Shown piece after piece: positions 23,242 through 33,640 of a stretch of DNA of 34,224 nt. The notes under the pieces are model-generated. The model worked only from the letters and a program-made list of their open reading frames with translations. It ran no database searches and had not been told where the DNA came from. Made by a program: the position numbers and the translations under genes. Position 1 is the stretch's first letter, and every line of letters starts with the position of its first letter. Origin of the DNA: Cladosporium sp. IMV 00045 (taxonomy: Eukaryota; Ascomycota; Dothideomycetes; Cladosporiales; Cladosporiaceae); the NCBI GenBank assembly GCA_001931905.2, contig MSJI02000510.1, forward strand, positions 1 to 34,224. Direction: 5' to 3'.

Positions 23242-24041
23242 GTTGTTGAGGTGGCGGATGTTGTGCGGCGCCAGTGCAAGTCATGCGCGGGCGATGTTTG
23301 TCGCGTGTATATGGTATGAGGTGGTGAGAAGTAGTCGCCCTTGCTTCAGTAGTGAACGAGAGGAGCCTTTTCACGTGTCTTGGAATTAGTAATGTCTCAC
23401 TGCAGGCGCAGTTTGGGCTGAGCAGGCGGGCTGACAGCTCATGTGTGTGAGAGAGAGAGAAGGCGCTTGGGAGTGATCATCATCATCATCCAGAACGTTT
23501 GCCCTGCCCGTCTGTTGTTACCCGCCCGCCGCTCTGGTCTGGAGTTCGCCTTCGGTCCTAGCCGAGCTCTGGGGTAAGTCACGTGCACGACATCTGCGAT
23601 TTCACATGCAACATCTCCTTAAAGTTCTAGCAGCATGGGCACTTGGAAGGATTCTCGCAGGGCAGGGCTTGCTACGAGGCTTGAGCTTAGGGGTGAGGAA
23701 ATGCATGTTATCACCGCCGACATGGGTGCTGACTACTCTTTTTATTCTGTTCATTTCTGAGGATGGAAACTGGGATGGCAAATGCCACGTGCTACGCTTG
23801 GCCATACCGGCCGTGGGCTATGACAGAGGCCGCGCATGGGCGAAACAATCGAGACACGAGTGCATGGTGGCTGTGAGCGTTTCGTGTGCGTGTTGTATGT
23901 ATGTTTCGTGTGGGTGTCGACCCATAGCCGTGGTCGCAGTATGGAGACGGAACTGCATATAGGATAGGGCTCGTATGTAGATGCTACTGCACCGGACATG
24001 CCCACATCCAGTGGCGTGCAGTAGATCTTTGTGTTTGCAGT

Positions 24042-24062
24042 AGCAGCAGCAGCAGCAGCAGC
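24042..24062. repeat. Trinucleotide microsatellite (AGC)7
   Basis: Seven perfect AGC repeats lie in intergenic sequence between the F-box/WD40 gene and CDC24. Confidence 0.9.
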
Positions 24063-24150
24063 AACGGGATATGGCTAACCGGGCAGATGCTTCCAAGATG
24101 CGTTCGGCGCGCGTTAGACAATCCCCAATATGCATGGATTCCTATTGCTG

Positions 24151-24183
24151 ATGCATGCACGCACGCACGCATGCATACATACA
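24151..24183. repeat. Imperfect tetranucleotide repeat (ATGC/GCAC/ATAC)
   Basis: A run of degenerate tetramers reading ATGC, then GCAC repeated, then ATGC and ATAC lies in the same intergenic region. The unit changes along the run, as expected for an ageing microsatellite. Confidence 0.75.
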
Positions 24184-25183
24184 GGAAACTTGACTAAGGC
24201 TGGTGTGAAAGTCTACCACCGATCCAAGGCAGATCGCCAGAGCCATGGCTAGCCTTGCGTTTCGCACTCCCGGCTAGTGATATGTGGTAAGGCTTCGGCA
24301 GTGGTGAGGATGCTGGTTATTGGCCGGACAAAGGAGTAGAGAGTCTGTGAGACTTCAGGTCCGCCCACGCTAAACAATGGCCTTGCCCTGCGAGCCTTGT
24401 CCACACCAGCCGGCGGCCTGCTGCGAGCCATCCATTCATCCAGCCAGGCAGAGGGGAGAATAGAGGCCTCAAAGAAAGGAAAGCCGCGCGCGCATTTTCA
24501 TTGTTGCCTTGTCTTGTCTGCCTGAAGTGTCTGGTCTGGCCTGGTCTGCTTTGGACGGAGACTATTGACTCTCCAGTCCGAGCGATATCCCCTTCTCAGC
24601 AACAGCAGCAGGAACATCAAAGCACAACCAACGAGAAGTCAAATAGTCAGGTAGCAGGAGTAGTCTGTGTATCAGTGCGCCGCCTCCGCCGCCACCATCA
24701 CCAACGCCCATCCCCGTGAAGACCGCCTCAAAGACCGCCTCGTCTTCTTGGTCGACGTGTCGCAACACGGCAACACCTTCACAAAACCTCCACCAATACA
24801 TACGTACCTTATACAGACACGCACACACAACTGCTAGCAGCTCTGGTGCTGCTGTAGCGCCGTCACGCTGCCGTCCAACTGCCTTATCAAAATCCTCCAT
24901 CCGCCCGCCCGTCCGTCGCCTAGACGGCTTTGTTGATTAGGCTCATTCATTATCCACTACTCAGGACCCTTCGTCCCAAGTGCCCATGCCTTCTCTCCCC
25001 CCGAGCACAAGCCGTCTTCTTTAATAAGAATAAGTATTAAATTCCCGAGGGATACAGAGAGAGAGAGCCGACCACCAGTCGTGCTAGCAGCTACCTCCTA
25101 GCAGTCAGCCAGCCAGCGAGAATCGTCAGGCCTGCTAGTCACCACCTAGTGGCCTAACGACAAGCAATCAATCAGTCAAATCA

Positions 25184-25203
25184 AATCAATCAATCAATCA
25201 ATC
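25184..25203. repeat. Tetranucleotide microsatellite (AATC)5
   Basis: Five perfect AATC copies lie about 570 bases upstream of the CDC24 start codon, within the probable promoter or leader. Confidence 0.9.
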
Positions 25204-25349
25204 GATTCAGTCCAGTCCCTGTCGTGTTGGTGGTGGTTGCGCGCCGAAAGTCCCCCAACCCGCGCCCTAACCTTAACTCTGCCCGACCACGCTTTCGCGC
25301 CCACTCACCACCGCTCTGCCACTGCGAGCCTCTCACACTTGCTTCAGCG

Positions 25350-25366
25350 TCTCTCTCTCTCTCTCT
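25350..25366. repeat. CT dinucleotide tract upstream of CDC24
   Basis: A run of CT dinucleotides forms part of the pyrimidine-rich leader or promoter of CDC24. Such tracts are frequent near fungal transcription starts. Confidence 0.75.
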
Positions 25367-25545
25367 ACCCCGTCCCGCGCTTGTGGTGAATCGAAACATC
25401 GGCGCCGTAGACGCTGAATCGCCCACACCACACCACACCACCACCTTGTCGTCGCCGCCTCTCTCTCACTCTCTCATCCTCTCCCACCCCCCTACTACTA
25501 CACCCACTACTACTGCGACGTCGACCCTCTCTCACACACACCCTC

Positions 25546-25562
25546 ACTACTACTACTACTAC
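25546..25562. repeat. ACT trinucleotide tract followed by ACC/ACA triplets
   Basis: Several ACT triplets run directly into ACC and ACA triplets in the CDC24 leader region. It is a low-complexity tract. Confidence 0.75.
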
Positions 25563-25725
25563 CACCACCACAACCACAACTCTCTCTCTCGTCTCATCAC
25601 TCACCGCCACCCCACCTCTCCTTCACCTCAGCTTACCATCTTGCACCACATACACCAATACCACCATCAGCCGCTACCTACCCGACTCGTCGCACCTAGC
25701 ACCGGCCTCCCTCCCCCGCTCGCCC

Positions 25726-25758
25726 ATGGCCTCCGCCGCCCTCGCGGTGCGCCATTAA
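25726..25758 (+). promoter_or_regulatory. Upstream ORF in the CDC24 leader
   Basis: An ATG in a strong context (CCCATGG) opens a ten-codon frame (MASAALAVRH) that stops at TAA, 18 bases before the CDC24 start codon. If the transcript begins upstream, ribosomes would meet this frame first, and it could lower or regulate CDC24 translation. An alternative, that it is the true first exon of CDC24, would need a 28-base intron and is unlikely. Confidence 0.45.
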
Positions 25759-25776
25759 CATCTCCTACCTCCAGCG

Positions 25777-28700
25777 ATGATGGAAGTAGCCACCCATGCT
25801 CCTCAGCATCTCGCCCGCAGCCATACCCCGACTAGCCACATTCCACCCCACCACCCGCTGGCCGCCGCCAAACTCGCAAACATGAGCGCCAGTCACCAGA
25901 GCCCTCTCGTTCAGTCACAGGCACACACCGCTTCAAATCACAGCATTCAGTCGCAGCCTTCTTCCTGGACCAGCGACACCACCCAAGGAACCACGAGCAG
26001 CACTTTGTTCAACGTGCCCAACACCTCGAATCCCGCCATGCCTCCCACCAGCAGCGGCCCGCCTGCCCCACCTGCGAATGGCGACGTTGCGCCTACCGAG
26101 AACATCATGAACAGCGTCGCCGACGCGTCCAGCTCGCTCTTCCAGATCTGCGTGTCTCTGCGACAGCGCTTACTCGGCGTGCCTGGTTTCAACGACTCCC
26201 TGCTTGAAGAAGAGGAATTCGCCGACCAGGACACCGACCCTGTGACTTTGCTTTGGAGAACATTCCGTAAAGGATACCCGCTCCAGCTTCTGTACAATGC
26301 CCTTCGTCCCAGTCAGCCACTGCAGCTCAACATGGCGCTCAAGGAAGAAAAGAGGGGAAAGGCGGCCACATTCAAATTCTTGCAGGCTTGTGTGACCGAT
26401 CTCAAATTCCCCGCCGACGAGTGCTTCATTGTCACGGATTTGTATGGTGATGACACCACCGGTTTTGTCAAAGTCACAAGAGTCGTGAACAGAGTGCTAG
26501 ATATCCTTGTGCAACGCGGCTTGGTTGAAGATGTTCAGCCGACGGCTTCAGATTTCGAGAGCGCCAAAACCTCACTCAAACGCACTCAACGCCAGCATAT
26601 TGTCAGTGAGCTCGTCACGACTGAGCGTACCTACGTGCAGCACCTCGAGCTTTTGCAAGCCTTCAAACACCTGGTAGAAGAGAAGGGAGTCATTCCCGGC
26701 GACGCAGTTCATGATATCTTCTTGAACTTGAATGCGCTGCTGGATTTCCAACGACGTTTCCTCATTCGCGTCGAGCAAACCAACGCTCTGCCCGAAGAGG
26801 AACAGAACTGGGGCAAGCTTTTCGTGCTGTACAATGACGCCTTCAAGGTTTACGAACCGTATATTGCCAACCAGCGCAGATGTGAGAAGGTTGTTGTCGC
26901 AGAATTCAACAAGCTCAAGGAAGCGGGCGGCAGCACCGAAATGCGTCAGATGGTCGAAAGCCCTACATCTCTCTACGGCTTCTTGATGAAGCCCTTCCAG
27001 CGCCTTTCCAAGTATCCCCTTCTTCTTGGCGACTTGCACAAGAAGGGTGACCTCGATGAAGAGCGCAAAGCGGATCTGGTAGTCGGCAAAGAAGCTGCCA
27101 CCAGTGTGCTCAGCCGCACGAACCATGCCGTCGATCGCGAAGAAAAAGCTGCTGCCGTGCAAGAGTTAAAGATGAGGGTTGAAGACTGGAAAGGACACCG
27201 AGTCGAAGGATTCGGAGAGCTGTTGATGTATGGAACATTTACCGTGCTCAAGAGCGAGAACTTGGCCAACGGCAAAGATGCCGAGAGACAGGTATGATTG
27301 TGTGCTTTCGTTGATGCATGTCAAACATTTGCTTATCTTCCTCTAGTACCATGTCTATCTGTTCGAGACGATCCTTTTGTGCTGCAAGGACATCGATCTT
27401 AGCAAGCCCAAGAACAAGATTGCCACCAAGACACTGGTTGACAAGCGAGGGAAACCGAAACTTCAGCTCAAGGGTCGCATCTTCATGCAGAACGTGACGG
27501 ATCTGATATCTCTGGCCAAACCAGGTATGAGCTCGCAGCTTACTATCAGCAGCAGTGAAAGGGTACGTCAAAGCGCAGATACTAATATTGGAGAACATCA
27601 GGCTCATACACTTGCCAGATTTTCTGGAAAGGCGACCCCGGTATCGAGAACTTCATCATTCGATTCACTTCCGAAGACATGATGAAGCGATGGGCACAGC
27701 AGATTGAAGCCCAACGCAGACGCAACCGCGATCGCACAAGGAACTCGGATGGCACCAGAGCTGGTGGTACAAGCCAGACCGAGTTTGAATTCATGCGCAA
27801 CCAGCCCAACCTGGAAAACCCATACGCTCGCCATGCTGAGGATGACGAAGATGTGGACGACTCAGAGACTCTCGTAGGAAGTGGCCAGCCCAGCTGGGTT
27901 GGTCCAAGCCAACCGTACCCGACTGGACCAAGTGAGTTTGCGCAGAGCCGTAACGCTTCTTCTTCTTCATTACGCTCTCGAAGCAATGCAAGCGAAAACC
28001 AAGGCCCTCCTCCCAGCGCTGCCGCACAGTCACGAGCACCTCCTCCCCGGATGCCACCAGGGTCGTTCCCAGGTCAGGCTCAGCCTCAGCTATCTTTGCG
28101 GACAAGAAACCTTCAGCAAGCGCTGACTTCACCGTCCGAGCGCTTTGGAGATTCTTACTTCTCTCCGACTCCCGAGTCGCCTATGACAGCCTCATCGTCG
28201 CGAACGAGCTCAAACTCAAATCTATACCCATTTCCTAGACAACAGCTACCGCAGAACGGCTATTACGAGGAGGGTCATGGCCAAACTCGCTTCACCGCAC
28301 CCGCAATGGGTCGCCCACCGCCAAACCAGCGTGACACTAATGGTTCACTATCGAACGGCTATCCTTCTGGTGCACCAGCTCCAAGACCTGGGCCACGACC
28401 CGCAGGCGCTGCCGGCATGCACAGTGCACAGCAATTGCCTATGGCTCATCGCAACCGCTCCGCTAGCAGCCCCGACATTGTCAATGCCCAACGTGCTGCG
28501 ATGAATGGGCAACAGCCCCCTGTGCCCACCATGCCCGCTAACTATCAAGGCTTCCAGCACATGGCGCCTCGAAGTCAGAATGGTTCTCCCAATGGCTACC
28601 CAGCTCGCCAGCCTGCTCACTCTCCACAGAACTCTCAAGACCCTCGCGGCGGCTACAATGGACCTAGTCCGACATCTCAATACCCCTACGATTCCTCAGC

Positions 28701-29163
28701 GCGACCTGACTTGCGCGGCGCCCAGTACCCCAGCTCTCGCACAGTCACACCCGTTCAGCGCACTGGAGGAACTCCTGCTCCACCGTCGACCGGAACACCT
28801 CTACCTGCCGAGATCCCCGCTCCGACACAACTCAAGGTGAAGGTACACGCACCTTCTGCTGCACAAGTCTTGACTCTTGTTGTGCCTTTGAACATCTCCT
28901 ACCAGACGCTCAAGGATCGCATTGATGCCAAGCTCCAGCGATCTACCAACCTGACACTCGGTACCAACGGAGGTGCCGGTGTCGCACCTGGCAAGGACAA
29001 TGTGGTGAAGCTGAAGTATCTCGACGAGGATGACTACGTCACCATCCAGACGGACGAAGATGTTCTCGAGGCTTTCGAGACCTGGCGCGAGCAACGAGGT
29101 GGCGATCTCGGCGGAGACGGTATGGGAGGAATGGGCGAAATCGAACTCTTCTGCCAGCGCTGA
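25777..29163 (+). CDS. CDC24: Cdc24 family Rho guanine nucleotide exchange factor
   Basis: Exons 25777-27291, 27347-27524 and 27602-29163 encode 1084 aa. Introns of 55 and 77 bp both have GTATGA donors; acceptors are CTCTAG and CATCAG. Splicing restores the PH-region join KPGSYTCQIFWKGDPGIENF. Domains in order: a Ser/Thr/Pro-rich N-terminus, a calponin-homology-like region (about 118-250), a DH/RhoGEF domain (about 272-452, starting HIVSELVTTERTYVQHLE and containing LMKPFQRLSKYPLLL), a PH domain (about 470-640), a long Pro/Ser/Gln-rich linker, and a C-terminal PB1 domain (973-1084) with acidic OPCA residues YLDEDDYVTIQTDEDVLEAF. This order is specific to Cdc24/Scd1, the activator of Cdc42 at sites of polarised growth. 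The PB1 domain binds the Bem1 scaffold. The start could be Met1, Met2 or Met36 (25882). A ten-codon uORF precedes it. Confidence 0.95.
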
Positions 29164-32100
29164 GGCCTTCCTTCGAATCCACACAAATGAGTCGCCCGCG
29201 GCAAGAACACATGCGTTCAAAGAAGGCAGAGGCCTTTCAACCAAGGTCACGACCTTGGCGTAAATTGAATCGCAAGCCGCTTCAGTCGAGCTTCCGAGCC
29301 TCATATACTCGAGGTCTTGATATCTGGAAACGAGAGAGCGAATTCCACGAACGAAAGAATAGCATCAGCATATACCCAGCCATCAACATCAATCATCAAC
29401 ATCGACGAAAACACGCGACTGAACGCGACCCACGGCAGAGAGTTGCATTCATAGAAGTCTGCATACATCATTTCTTCACGGTCGCAAATCAATCCGGAAT
29501 GGAGCCATCTGCCCGGCTAACAAGCGAAAGGGGCATTTCGCTGTTCCTTTTCCTGCTTCATATCGTCGTATCATCACGCTAGACGGCCATCCACAGGAGA
29601 CGGAAGGGACTGCCGGAAGAAAACCAAACACCAAAGAAAAACAGATCGAGAAAGAATTACCCAGAAAAAAACACCCATCAAGCAGGCTAAGCATAGCACA
29701 GCACAGCGCCAGCATCCTCGTCGAGACGATGGCAACTCGGACTCGAAATCAAATTCGAAAATTCGACCCAGCGCAACAACACGGCGCAAAGATCACTCTC
29801 TATCCCCATCTCTCTTTGCAATATCCTCAACCATCAAACATCATATTATTTGCTTTGTTCACAAACTTGGACCTTATTGGTGACGGCGATTCACAGACTT
29901 TTTGCTACCTTTTATCACTTTTATCTTTTCCATTTTGCTTTCTGGGAGCTACGGGAAGACCCACATCCAACTGCTATCCTTTGCCAAAGGGGACATCATC
30001 TTATTTGTGAGGGAGGGATGGGACGGCGAATTCTGGGAGTTTATTTGCTGGGTTGGGTTGCATCATCATGGGTAGTGGCTTCTTTATTTTCCTTGTCTTT
30101 GCTGCTTTCTCTTTTTTTCTTTCTCTTTTCGTTTCTCACGAGATCAACGACGACGCTGTGCTGTGTGCTTGCCACGGCTTACTTTTCACCTACCTCAGTC
30201 GATGGGTGGTGGAGCATGGGGGCTGGGGGTTTTGCTTTGGAGGATTTCGCAGGAGGGGAGGTCGCTGGTGGGGAAAAGGGGGAAGGCGAGATCTTTGAGT
30301 CTCTCTCTCTCTCTCCCTCCTTTTGCAAGAAGTTAAGGTACCTCACCTTAGGACAAGGCCGTAGGTAGAGCGCGAAATGCAAAGGATTCGGGCAAAGCGT
30401 TTCTTGCGCGAGTATAAGCACATCACATCATCACATCAAGTCTTTAATTTTATGTGGGGTTTTTCGCATGATGTTTGATGATGAGTGTTGACAGCCACCT
30501 ATAGTACTATACATGTGACTATGCTGCTACCGCGGTGTTTCGTACCTTATCTTTGTAAATTGGGGGAAGATGTTTTGCATATACACATGATGATACATGC
30601 GGTGATTCAACAATGTTTTCGGCCCTGACATGCAGCCCTTCATCCTGGTAATCATAGTCGTCAATGATAGATGAAGAAATGGCTGCCGAAAATATTTTTG
30701 AGGTCTGGAATGGGGCCCCTAGCGTCGCTTTCAATATTCGTACCTATGTTACAGCCGCGTGTTTCGTTGAATCGAATCGACTGTAATACAGCACGTTCTC
30801 GGTGGCCTTCTTCCCTTTCTTAGTGAGGACGAGAAACAGCAATGCTACGGAACTTTTGTTTTCGGTACTTTTTCTTGATTCATATCAATAGCTACCTTAC
30901 TTTACCTTCGACCATTTCCACCCTTGCTGCTGCGGTGGTGTTTCATGTCCGGTAACATGTTTTGCATACGATATACAACAATGATGACTTATATTCATCC
31001 ATGACTCTTCCCTCACCTCATTCTTCGATTCAGCCCTGCAGTTCCATAAGCCATCCCGGAACGAATCGTAGTCAACCAAAAGTTCCGAAACCCGACTTCT
31101 TCTAGCTCCATCGTCTTGATTGAGCACGACCTTCCGATCTTATCGAAGTCCCAATTCCACATTCCGCTCAAACGAGAACCAGCATATGTGTCTTTCCCAG
31201 TCCGTCGCGCTGCGGTCCACGTCTGACCACCTGGCTGACCGACTATCCCACTGTCTACCCGATTGAATGACTTTTCCCACGTTCCACCTCGCCGCTCTCA
31301 TGCCGCTTGCCGCTTCACCGTGGATTCATGTTTGTTGTGTTTCGAAAAGCGAGGCGCGGAAGAGCGAGGTCTTCGAGGTTTTGTTCTGGTCGACGGGAGG
31401 AATAGTTCGATGTTTTGCTGTAGTTGCTACATGCACACATGCAATGATGACACATCACGTTGTCATCATTCAGCCCGAAAGGCCATTGCAGTCGTAATCC
31501 TTACGTGCCGCATAATATGTATACTTTTCTACACACTTGATAATTAATCGAATGTCTCCGCACAAGGCTTTTTTGCCAATTTCACCTTCCGCGCTAGCAT
31601 TTCGACATCAGTTCGATTCTGTCCCATCTTCGCAGTGCCTTGTCCGTTTCGTTGGGAGTTCAAAGTTGACAAACCATATCACGGGTTTTCTTTTTTCGTT
31701 CTCGTAACACTTGCGTTGGCAATAATATCTACGTCACGTCTGACTGGTCGTCCATGTTCACACTCTCCCTCATGTCGCTAGCCGCTTTCCTTTGATCGTT
31801 TCGTGTCGTGGAGCGAGAACTGCTGTTGCTGCTACTGCGGGAACGTGCGGGTGTGGGCGAGGTTGCTTGCTCGCTCTATCCTGCTGCTGCTGCTGTGGTG
31901 GTAGTGTTACTTGTGGAGGTTTTTGTTATTAATAAGGCTTGGTTCGAATTTGAAAGTCGGGAATTTGTGACAAGTCTTTTTGACTTTTGACGAGTGACTT
32001 GTCGTAGTTTTCGGCGCCTTTGTCGCATGTTGAGTGGGTTTTGGGCTTGGCTTGATAGCTTGTATGTTCCAATTGGAGAATTGGGTTTGAGATGGAATAC

Positions 32101-33199
32101 TCGTTTGTGTTGGATTTTGGTTTGGAATCATGGGAGGTTAATTGTTATTGATGGCGTCGTTCTTTCGGCTGTTCCTCTTCCCCCAAATGATGGGTTATCA
32201 AAGTGACCTGATCAACCTTCAACTCGTGTGAAGACCATCGAGAATGGATCTCATCTCATCATCTCATCTCCTCCAGTTCCACGCCCGTTGCACGATCCAG
32301 ATTTTGGTCATGCTCGTACCCTTTTCCATGCAGCTTCCCCCTTTTGCGCGACCAACCCGCTTTCTTCACGGACACGCAATTTACTTCTCGTTCCGATCGA
32401 TGCTTTTGAATCTCACCACGACTTGCGAGAAATTTCTTCTCGTGCGCACCGCGCTCAGCGCATCGTGTATCGTTTGATACTCAAGTGTACGCAACAGCTC
32501 GACGGGACCTGAGCAGAACCGGTCCCGGTGACACAGCCTTCGACAACTCCAGCAACAAGGCGCGAAGAAGAAGAGGTGAACAACTCCGAAGCTTCATCGT
32601 CGAAAGAGACATGTGCGATATGCCGTCGCTCCAATTCGATCCAAATCTCTGTGTCCTCTTCGTCAAACGTCGGTCGCGTCCGACAAATGACTTTCTCGTT
32701 CGTGCACTTTGCGTTCCCGGTCCCTGGGTCAGCTAGACGTGATCACCCGTGTTCCATGTTGATGATCGGGACAAGGGGCACAGGAATGTAAGTACCCGCT
32801 GTGGCGTTTCTTTGTGTCGAAACAAGGTAGAGTCGACGTGGATCGATGAGACGTGTTGAAAATTGCGCTGGACGATTGGAACGTGCTGAGTTCTGAGATG
32901 AGGTGGAATGGGAAAACCTTTGGTTCTTCGTTCTACTTCCGCTTTGGCTTTGGGAAGCATCCAGCTTCATGGCAGTGACTGACTTTTCTGCGTCCAGCGC
33001 AGGTTGGGATGGGTATGACTGCTGAGATGCTTCTGCTGTCGAATTTCTAGTTGGCGGTAAATGATAATGTCGTTGATGCTGTTGTCGATAACGTAGCGTC
33101 GCGCTGTGCGCGGTCTAGGCCAGTCGTAGTTTCATTCGTTTTGTTGCGGTCGTGAAAACGCTCACGTCGATGGCGTGAACATGTTTTTAGTATCGTTCA
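29164..33199. other. Intergenic region with diverged tandem sequence
   Basis: Four kilobases separate CDC24 from the small Cys-rich gene. The left part is the CDC24 3' region. At 30519-30734 and 30897-31127 two diverged colinear sequences occur (separate entry). A minus-strand frame without stops runs 31016-31297 but has an ATG only at 31162. Plus-strand frames at 32228-32791 have no recognised motif. A CT tract lies near 30300. No transposon ends or long inverted repeats were identified. Confidence 0.5.
30519..31127 (-). repeat. Two diverged, direct-orientation sequence copies
   Basis: On the minus strand both 30519-30734 and 30897-31127 show, in the same order, ACTAYGATT, CAGGGCYGAA, ATGCAAAACAT and GAAACACC-plus-AGCAGC blocks at comparable spacing. 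Translations share a DYD...GL...RAE pattern and a YAKH motif. The copies are too diverged for certainty. Chance is possible because the blocks are short. Confidence 0.35.
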
Positions 33200-33640
33200 T
33201 CATTTGGACGATGAGCCTGCCGGGGTTGCGGAGCGTTCTTTCTTCTTGGGCGGATCGTCGGGAATGGGTGGTTTGCATCCCGTGGCTGCTTTTCTTTTGA
33301 CGGCGAGGTGTGGTGGTGTCGAGTCTCGGCAGTCGCCTGGTTTTGTCGTGTCAGTTTCTATGGTGTTCTGATGTTGCAGGTTGATATTGGGTGAGGCCTT
33401 ACCACACTTCTCGTTCAATCGATATTCAATGGCGACCACATTGGGAGGACACCGCTTGTGTGTCTCTTGATACTTGATGCCTGCATGATCGAACGATCAG
33501 TACCTTATTGTTTCTAGCGGGAAGATCAACTTGACAGGTGCGGCAATAGCAACAACAACAATAGAGGCATACTCACACCATGCCCTCACAGTGAACCGCA
33601 GATGGCCGCACGCATACTCGACTTGAGTGTAATCGCACAT
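33200..33640 (-). CDS. Small Cys-rich fungal protein, three exons
   Basis: Exons 33577-33640, 33403-33480 and 33200-33336 encode 92 aa. Intron 1 (96 bp) has GTGAGT, a TACTGATC branch and TGCAG. Intron 2 (66 bp) has GTAAGG, an AACTGACA branch and CCAG. Phases fit exactly, splitting Cys22 and Gly48. The product starts MCDYTQVEYACGHLRF, continues with WCIKYQETHKRCPPNVV and NEKCGDCRD, and ends in a Lys/Pro/Ser-rich tail. Cysteines at 2, 11, 22, 32, 47 and 50 plus His13 and His29 could bind zinc. The tail has KRK and KKK clusters that could act in nuclear targeting. I recognise the pattern (MC-x-Y-T...CGH...AWC...TH-RCPP) as a recurring uncharacterised protein family of Dothideomycetes; its function is unknown. 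There is no signal peptide, so a classical secreted effector is unlikely. No single open frame shows the gene, because each exon is short. Confidence 0.75.

Larger units (their letters stand above)
23242..25776. promoter_or_regulatory. Divergent 2.5 kb intergenic region with microsatellites
   Basis: The stretch separates the divergent starts of the F-box/WD40 gene and CDC24 and must hold both promoters. It contains AGC, tetranucleotide, AATC, CT and ACT microsatellites. The last 550 bases before CDC24 are strongly C/T-rich in the sense direction, as in long fungal leaders. The open frame 25224-25835 over that tract has no ATG at its start and translates to Ser/Pro/His low complexity. Frames elsewhere lack motifs. 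Confidence 0.6.

Noticed and set aside
25747..25774. 28-base GT...CTCCAG segment that would fuse MASAALAV to CDC24
   Set aside because: It is far shorter than any intron in the window and below the practical minimum for splicing; a uORF is the simpler reading.
25224..25835. 203-codon plus-strand frame before CDC24
   Set aside because: It starts at GTG, has no ATG, and is Ser/Pro/His/Thr low complexity produced by C/T-rich leader sequence.
26572..27162. 196-codon minus-strand frame inside CDC24
   Set aside because: It is antisense to the DH domain coding region, which is unmistakable on the plus strand.
32228..32791. Overlapping plus-strand frames including a TCAICRR segment that hints at a zinc motif
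   Set aside because: There is only a single Cys pair with no partner ligands, no consistent splice model, and three frames are equally open.
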